Source: Limnanthes douglasii subsp. nivea
Lineage: Eukaryota; Streptophyta; Magnoliopsida; Brassicales; Limnanthaceae
DNA length: 64,000 nt
Direction of reading: 5' to 3'
Assembly: GCA_036936605.1 (NCBI GenBank)
Contig: JAUPFV010000004.1
Span: 89,988,334-90,052,333 of the forward strand
The notes under the pieces were generated by a model, which did not search any database, was not told the origin of the DNA, and saw only the letters and a list, made by a program, of their open reading frames with translations. This document shows, in pieces, positions 58,486 through 64,000 of the stretch. Made by a program: the position numbers and the translations under genes. Position 1 is the stretch's first letter; the number at the start of each line of letters is the position of its first letter.

Positions 58486-61290
58486 TCGAGCCGGGAACAT
58501 CTCTTGATCTTTTTTCGGAGCTAACGCAGCTCGGTAGCATTCCCGCGCCGCTTTTTGGCTGCTGCGGACCACTCCTACATTGTTTCCGACCACGTACTTC
58601 ACACACTGGTGAATAGTAGAAGTCACAGCATGCATGCGCGATATCCAAGATCGGCCAAGGATGGCGTTGTGTGAGGCCGGCGCGTCCACTACTACAAACA
58701 AAACCGTGACCTCCTTTTTAAATGGGCCGCGGCCTAACTGGACCACGCCCTCGAACTCCCCGACTACGTCGGCTGCTGACCCGGTAAACCCGACAATGGT
58801 GCGGTCGGATCGCGCAATCACCGGTCGCGTCCCGAACTTTGCAATGGTAGATGCGAAGAGGATATTGGCCGAACTCCCGGTGTCTACCAAGATGCGCCGA
58901 ACCTCCTCTCCCGCTATTGCTGCCCCGATCACAATGGCGTCCTCATGCGGTCCGGCTATGTCTCTCATGTCGTCGTCGTCGAAATGTAAAATCGGTGAGG
59001 GGGCGCTTCTGGTTTGGAAGCAAGTTCTGGCTTCCAACTGGGTGGTCAGGTTGACGATGTGCCTTTTCCTGGAGGAATGCGTGATTCCCGCCATCGAATC
59101 CCCCCCGAAAATGGTCAGAGATTCAAAAAGATTACACAGGCCTCGCACTTTACCGATGTTCTCCTCAATCTCTTCCTTGATGATCCCGATATCATCGTGA
59201 TTAGCTTTTGGGTCACCGAAGCTCGAGGTCGGGGAAAGGGCGCTTCCGGTTTGGAAGCAAGTTTGCGTTTTCAGCGGAACGGTTTGGTCGGGGAGAGGGC
59301 ACTTCCGGTTTGGAAGCAAGTTTGCGTTTCCCATCATCGGTCTTCCCCCGGAGTCGGTTAACGACTCGAAAAATTCACAAAAACCACGGACGATACCGGC
59401 GCCTTCCTCTGCCCCCTCCTCAATGACCCCGATGATATTGCGGTTGGCCTCGGGATCAAGGTACTCAATTGTTGCGTCGAAACGGTCAGTCACCTCTGAA
59501 ATGACCATGGTCGTTTCTGGTTTTGGTACGACCACCACCTCCTTCGAGGTCGTGCCTTGCTGTGTCTTTTTCACATACTCCAACAAGTTCTCGTGCTCTA
59601 TGAGCATCTGTATCTCCTTCTTCAAGGCTATGCAATCCTTCGTGTCGTGCCCGATGTCTTCGTGGTAGCGACAATAGCGGTTATTCCTTTGTTCCCGGGG
59701 CGTCGGGATGGGGAAAGGCTTTCGGTACATTCCGCTTCTCTTGGTTTTTTCGTAGATCGATGACACGCATTCCGTAAGATCCGCGAAATAGGCAGGTCGC
59801 GTCCACTTGTTGGACATGGGTCGGGAGACCGCCGGCCCTGTTTGCCTTGGTTTCTGACCGGTCGGGGTCGAAGGCTTAGTTGAAACTGACGTGGTCGGGT
59901 GTATCGTGCTAACTGGTTGGGCCGACCTGGCGTAATCTGATCGGGAAACCTGTTTTATCACAACCGACGCTTGGGCGCTCTGCTGAATCTGGGCTGCCAG
60001 TTCTGACGCTTCTGTTTCTTCAATCAATATTTGTTTCTCAATCTGTGCTAGCAATGCGGAAAAAGTGAACGCTTGCTTCTTGGTCACTGCTTGTTTCATC
60101 GGTCCGGGGAGCAAGCCCAAACGAAACGCCGTTAGCGCCACATTCTCTTCACAATGGTCCAGGTCGGTTTTTGCGTCGATGAACCACCTAGTATAGTCTC
60201 TGAGGCTCTCCCCCAGCTTCTGCCGACAATTCATGATAGTATCCCCGTTGGCGCGGAAACTCTTACTTCCGACGAAGTGTTGCCTGAACATCGTCCAGAA
60301 GGTCCCGAAGTTACGAATGCACCCCTGCGACAAGCGGTTGTACCACTTTGAGGCTCTGTCTTTGAAAGTCATAGAAAATGCTCTGCACAGGAGCTTGTCA
60401 TCATTGTCGAAGCTTAACATGAAATTTTTGAAGGCCTCCAAATGGTTATCCGGGTCCTTTTTTCCGTCGTATTTTTCCAACTTAGAAATGTCAAATCTCC
60501 TCGGGAGCTGTCCCGCTAATATTTCGTCGGATAACGGAGAGGCCCTCCAGTTGACTCCGAGCTCACATGCTCCTCCCCCAAGACCCGCGGTCCTAACTCC
60601 ATAAAGCCCCTCGACCCCTGGGCTGATGAATTGGCTACTGGTCCTGTAACCATGGTTCTGGCTATTCGATGGTTGCCACGGAATCGGTGGCAATACTTCC
60701 CGTCCTCCGCGGCTGGCGGTACGCGTTTCCTCTTTCTCAAAAGATACCGGGGTCGGCTTATCGGCGCCGCTTCTCTTATACTGCAGAGGGTCGGTCATGG
60801 GCCCTCGTAGGCGTCGGGATCGATTCTTCTGCGCTCGCTGAACCCTTTCCCTCCGCAGATATTCTTTGCCCGACGAATCGTCTGAAGGGTAGTCTGACGT
60901 CATGGCCCGGCGGTTCTCGAGGTTCCGACGAGTCCTAGCATTTTCTTCGTCATCGGGGAGAGGATCCCTGTAGTACCTAACAGGTCGGGCCTCCATTCGC
61001 GGATCGCTGCCATGGCCAGCTTCCCCCCGATCCTCCAGGAGGGGCTCTTTGCCCTTCCCTTCTCGGGCTCTTTTCTCGCCCAACGCCCGCTCCCTTTCTT
61101 CTTCCAACCGAGCAATGTCCTCAAGGAGCTGTTTTCGGGTCATTATCAGAGTTAACCGTTTGTCCCGACCGCCGTGCCATTCTCGGGCGGGGACTACCGT
61201 GCCTCCCGAACCTGAGGCGGCTCGGACGACTTCTCTCCCGTCCCTCTCTATTGCCGCATCGCTGTTCATCCCGAAAAATATGATTTTCAA
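58483..61290 (-). CDS. Tat-D gag-protease polyprotein
   Basis: The frame encodes 935 aa and is intact. Residues 1-230 are basic and Glu/Arg-rich. The capsid domain is at about 245-420 (LPRRFDISKLEKYDG, HLEAFKNFMLSF, ASKWYNRLSQG). A CHHC knuckle lies near residues 577-590 (C-x2-H-x4-H-x4-C). The protease is at about 795-900 (DDDDMRDIAGPHED, VDTGSSANILF). A partial internal duplication precedes the protease (see findings). The start could instead be one of the downstream ATGs, for example the eighth codon. It should make capsid, nucleocapsid and protease; pol would follow by readthrough. Confidence 0.9.
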   Translation of the reverse strand: MKIIFFGMNSDAAIERDGREVVRAASGSGGTVVPAREWHGGRDKRLTLIMTRKQLLEDIARLEEERERALGEKRAREGKGKEPLLEDRGEAGHGSDPRMEARPVRYYRDPLPDDEENARTRRNLENRRAMTSDYPSDDSSGKEYLRRERVQRAQKNRSRRLRGPMTDPLQYKRSGADKPTPVSFEKEETRTASRGGREVLPPIPWQPSNSQNHGYRTSSQFISPGVEGLYGVRTAGLGGGACELGVNWRASPLSDEILAGQLPRRFDISKLEKYDGKKDPDNHLEAFKNFMLSFDNDDKLLCRAFSMTFKDRASKWYNRLSQGCIRNFGTFWTMFRQHFVGSKSFRANGDTIMNCRQKLGESLRDYTRWFIDAKTDLDHCEENVALTAFRLGLLPGPMKQAVTKKQAFTFSALLAQIEKQILIEETEASELAAQIQQSAQASVVIKQVSRSDYARSAQPVSTIHPTTSVSTKPSTPTGQKPRQTGPAVSRPMSNKWTRPAYFADLTECVSSIYEKTKRSGMYRKPFPIPTPREQRNNRYCRYHEDIGHDTKDCIALKKEIQMLIEHENLLEYVKKTQQGTTSKEVVVVPKPETTMVISEVTDRFDATIEYLDPEANRNIIGVIEEGAEEGAGIVRGFCEFFESLTDSGGRPMMGNANLLPNRKCPLPDQTVPLKTQTCFQTGSALSPTSSFGDPKANHDDIGIIKEEIEENIGKVRGLCNLFESLTIFGGDSMAGITHSSRKRHIVNLTTQLEARTCFQTRSAPSPILHFDDDDMRDIAGPHEDAIVIGAAIAGEEVRRILVDTGSSANILFASTIAKFGTRPVIARSDRTIVGFTGSAADVVGEFEGVVQLGRGPFKKEVTVLFVVVDAPASHNAILGRSWISRMHAVTSTIHQCVKYVVGNNVGVVRSSQKAARECYRAALAPKKDQEMFPAR

Positions 61291-61320
61291 AGGGCAAAAG
61301 ATTCCTTTTTGGTATCACTG

Positions 61321-61339
61321 TTCTCACAGACGGCGCCAA
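61321..61339 (-). other. Tat-D primer binding site
   Basis: The minus strand reads TTGGCGCCGTCTGTGAGAA directly inside the 5' LTR. It differs from the Tat-A and Tat-C site. The tRNA is not assigned. Confidence 0.75.
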
Positions 61340-61670
61340 TGATGAGTGAATAATTGTTTAGGGAATATATTTAGGATCTTTTCGCTAGATGTGACTAGAG
61401 AGAGAAAGTGTAGAGAGATAAAGTAAGATTCAAAGAAAATATTATTCAATGCCCTTTTTTAGGCAAGTGGGTCACCCTTTTATACTAACATAAGGAGGAC
61501 CCATTTAAGCTCTTAGTGGGCCGTTCATCACATATTAATGAGGCCACTCTACTATTTTTATCTTTACACATTGGTCCCTTATCGACTCTGAATACTCTTT
61601 AATTACATCAAATGTTTATTCATTGCATTTTTACCCCTCTCATGGAGATCGGCGAATTCCGCCCTTATCA
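61340..61670 (-). repeat. Tat-D 5' LTR (right copy)
   Basis: It is the same length as 50546-50876 with four visible substitutions. A minus-strand TATAAAAG is at 61484-61477. It is followed by the duplicated GTGTT. Confidence 0.95.
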
Positions 61671-61675
61671 GTGTT

Positions 61676-62579
61676 GGCCTCTAAATGTCAATTTTGCTGC
61701 AACTGTGAAGAGAAGAATCATCTTCTCATCAGTTGCAGCTATGCTTGGTCTTTGTGGAATTATTTTGGTAACCTATTTAGGGTTCCTGTGAGAAGGTTCA
61801 TGTCTTTAAGCCACATTTTGCATTGTTGGTTCTGGTCCTCTTCTAGCAAGTTTCATATTTCATTTCTCATTCCTCAAGTGATCCTATGGGTGATCTGGTC
61901 TAATAGAAATAAGGCCAAGTTTGATAATGCCTATGACTCTTTCTCTAATGTTGTTAATCGTGTCACTAAAGTAATTTTAGGCATTGATTCTAGCAATAAG
62001 CTTAACTCTAAACACTGGTATGGTATTGCTGATGTAGGGGCTGCTATGGGTTGCCTATCTACTGAGAAGAGCAAAGTAAGGTACCTCAAATGGAGTCTTC
62101 CTGTGACTGGAAGACTGAAAATTAATATCGATGGCGCTTGTAATTATTTTGGTGAGCCTTCAGGTGGGTTGATCGTGAGGAACTCCCATGGCCATATCAT
62201 TGAAGATGCTGGTTATGTTCTTGGCAAGTTGACCCCCCTTCTGGCTGAAAGTAGAGCGCTGCTTGAGGCTCTTCTGTTATGCAGAAATCGTTGTTGGCGC
62301 GATGTCGACATTGAGACTGATTGTCTCACCCTTGTTCGTAACATGGCTACTGGTGCTGCCTTGAACAATCCTCTGATTCCTATTTTCCGTTCTCTTTTCC
62401 TTTCTTCAATGAAGCTTCATCATGTCTCTCGCACCCAAAATGCGGCTGCCGATTGGGTGGCGAAGTGGTCTTTGAAGGAGAACATTACTCGTCAGTTTAC
62501 AAACTCTGATGCTCCGACTCCTTTTCTCGCAATCATTACCCTTGAAAGCCTGGGGGTGGGCTATCTCGACCCTGGCTAG
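61676..62579 (+). pseudogene. LINE ORF2, part 2: zinc region and RNase H
   Basis: Removing Tat-D and one GTGTT joins NRHFVL to ASKCQFCCNCEEKNHLLISC in frame, completing a zf-RVT-type Cys/His region (C-x2-C...H-x3-C). An RNase H domain of the plant L1 type follows: IDGAC, a Glu in ESRALLEAL, Asp in ETDCLTLV and Asp in NAAADWVAKW. It ends at TAG 62577-62579. This is the C-terminal end of the RT-deleted ORF2. Confidence 0.9.
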
Positions 62580-62996
62580 GTTTCTTGTGCTCGATTTAGG
62601 GCTTGTGTGCTCTAATTTGTGCTTCGGTCTGATTTAGGGCTAAAATTAGGTTTTTGGATTCGATTGAAGGAAGATTGGCTGGTGGAGAAGCTGATTGTTG
62701 GTAGTTCTTTTGTTGGTTAAGTTGAAGCTGACTGTTGGTGGCTCTTTGGTGCTCGATTAGGGTTTTGGTTGTGCTGTGGAAGCTAAGTTTTGGTCTGAGA
62801 AGAGATTGTTGAGGTTAAGAGATAGAAGATGTTGTGGAAGCTGTGTTCTGATTAGGGTTTGTTTTTCGATTTGGGGTTTTTTCTTAGGCTAATTGTTTGT
62901 AAGCCCTCCATTTCTTGTATGGTCTTTAAATCGACCCTGTTTCTTGTAAAACTTTCAATTTTTCAGTAATATATTATCTTTTTTGTTCAAAAAAAA
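62580..62996 (+). other. LINE-G 3' untranslated region and A-tail
   Basis: The sequence is GT-rich and non-coding with several GATTTAGGG/GATTAGGG motifs. It ends AGTAATATATTATC..TTGTTC and a short A-tail, followed by the target duplication. Confidence 0.8.
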
Positions 62997-63012
62997 GGCT
63001 ACCTTGATTTCT
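62997..63012. repeat. LINE-G target-site duplication, right copy
   Basis: GGCTACCTTGATTTCT is identical to 46904-46919. Confidence 0.93.
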
Positions 63013-64000
63013 TGGTTTCCTTCACGGTAATTTGTTTTTCGACCTGGTTCAACAATCCACTCCAAGTGTAAGCTTTTTTCCGAGTCACTAAATCTGCCAA
63101 CTCTTCAGGAAACAATCTCTACCGAAACAAACTTATGGCCACCTGTTCAAAACAATCAGCCAATCCAACTTTAGTATTCACAAAACAACATCTTTTAGTG
63201 ACTCATTCAGATATTGCACACAATGAATTATCATGTCACCATTCCCTTTAAGTTATTTACTTCTCACAAACTATCTTCGGAAAGCCATCCAAAACATATA
63301 TAAATTTTTTATTGATCCTTGTTACAATCTATTATACCACTTCAAGGCACTATTCTTAAACATTTGGGAGAAAGCTCTACACAAAAACTTATCATCATCA
63401 TTAAAACTCATCATCAATTTTTTAAATTGTTCAAGATGATTATCAGGATCCTAACTCCCATCCTATTTTTCTATCTTTGAACTATCGAATCGTCTGGGTA
63501 GATGCTCATATAGAATTTTTGAAGACAACGGTGACTGCATCCAGTTATGGCCTTGGCTAAACATGTGATCCTCGTTGCGAGTGACATAAACACCAGGCTC
63601 ATGCACTGCAAATTGATCACTTAGCAAGTGATTTATGTTATGGTCAGCCGACGCATTAATTTTTCATTGATAATACTTCTCCCCTTGCCCTTCTGATATC
63701 TTTTCTTTGCTAATGAACTTTGATGTTTTTAACATGCTTCTTAGCTAGCTTTTCTTTCTTGTTTTTGCGTCAATGATCACTACTCGACAAGGAAGAGGAA
63801 ACTTATTAAACTAATTATGTTGTGGAGCCCTCAACTAACTCTAATGTGCTTGTACAATGTTTAGTTCAATGTTTTTTTTAGATTCTTGGTGGGCTTTATA
63901 GAATTGATCATCTGAACTTTGCTTGAGATTACTATCTAGCTCATCATGTTTGGGGTGCCCTGATTGATTCTTATAACTCAAATCTTTCTCAACTTGCTTT
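63013..64000 (-). pseudogene. Tat-E gag, capsid and N-terminal part (runs off right edge)
   Basis: On the minus strand, capsid motifs NGDMIIHC, LKWYN, DDDKFLCRAFS and QSPLS are recognisable between 63013 and about 63550. The NEDHMFSQGHNW region and a Lys-rich N-terminal part follow. Stops and shifts are frequent. Tat-E continues beyond 64000. Confidence 0.75.

Larger units (their letters stand above)
50546..61670 (-). mobile_element. Tat-D: complete, young Tat-lineage retrotransposon, minus strand
   Basis: This is an 11.1-kb element in LINE-G ORF2 with duplicated GTGTT at 50541-50545 and 61671-61675. The LTRs are 331 bp each and differ at about four positions (about 1.2%), the lowest divergence among the Tat elements here. 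Gag-pro-pol lies in a single minus-strand frame from 61290 to 55180, broken only by the junction stops and three TAG codons. A convergent plus-strand antisense gene is intact. It could have moved recently. Confidence 0.95.
46920..62996 (+). mobile_element. LINE-G: plant L1-type retrotransposon with internal RT deletion
   Basis: It is flanked by the 16-bp duplication GGCTACCTTGATTTCT and ends in an A-tail. It encodes ORF1, then ORF2 with endonuclease, a zinc-knuckle region and RNase H, but the central reverse transcriptase is missing. The first ATG is one base inside the insertion, so there is no 5' untranslated region and probably some 5' truncation. It lies in Tat-E gag and is interrupted by Tat-D (50546-61670). 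Confidence 0.92.
38093..64000 (-). mobile_element. Tat-E: decayed Tat-lineage retrotransposon, minus strand
   Basis: From left to right it has the 3' LTR, the antisense gene (plus strand), integrase, RNase H, RT, protease and gag on the minus strand. Gag is split by LINE-G and continues from 63013 past the right edge, so the 5' LTR is outside the window. Frames are heavily broken. The architecture is the same as Tat-A and Tat-C. Confidence 0.85.

Overview
This window is plant nuclear DNA, probably from a eudicot, made almost entirely of retrotransposons nested in one another. The evidence is Ty3/gypsy gag-pol remnants of the Tat lineage, an Athila-type element with a tRNA-Asp-type primer site, a plant L1-type LINE with a C-terminal RNase H, and GT-AG introns. 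I see no convincing host gene, no rRNA or tRNA gene and no CRISPR array. The names Tat-A, Tat-B, Tat-C, Tat-D, Tat-E, Athila-F, LINE-G and TRIM-H below are local labels.

Layout. 1-1519: a decayed, intron-bearing minus-strand remnant of unknown origin. 1520-21119: Tat-A, a heavily decayed plus-strand element, interrupted in gag by the complete Athila-F (2614-10849, target duplication ACAGT) and in its antisense gene by a small copia-like TRIM-H (18458-19597). 21120-22284: fragments of LTR/polypurine-tract junctions. 22285 to about 36965: Tat-B, a gag-protease element without RT or integrase, whose 5' LTR is split by the complete Tat-C (22366-32902, target duplication CATCT). About 36966-38092: nothing recognised. 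38093 to the right edge: Tat-E, a minus-strand element split in gag by LINE-G (46920-62996, 16-bp target duplication). LINE-G is itself split by the complete minus-strand Tat-D (50546-61670, target duplication GTGTT). Tat-D inside LINE-G inside Tat-E is a three-level nest.

How the genes relate. Tat-A, C, D and E share one plan: LTR, gag-protease, a stop codon, RT-RNase H-integrase, a short conserved non-coding block, then an extra gene on the opposite strand converging on pol, then LTR. Two features recur. (1) All five Tat-type elements have a UAG at the protease/pol boundary followed by CAR-UUA or a one-step derivative of it, which is the tobamovirus-type leaky-stop context. In the four elements with pol, this UAG lies exactly 12 codons before a shared DD(P/S)RE motif. 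(2) The antisense gene carries a phase-1 GT-AG intron at the same place in all four copies that have it. In Tat-D, the youngest Tat element by LTR comparison, this gene is intact across two exons, while pol carries nonsense codons.

Athila-F and LINE-G each carry an in-frame internal deletion that removes reverse transcriptase but leaves an open fused frame. Tat-D contains an eight-copy tandem array (about 90-bp unit, about 181-bp dimer) between its convergent genes, a plausible satellite seed.

Limits: boundaries of degraded elements, especially Tat-A's 5' LTR and Tat-E's 3' LTR, are approximate. Domain assignments are from motif recognition by eye. No alignments or database searches were run.
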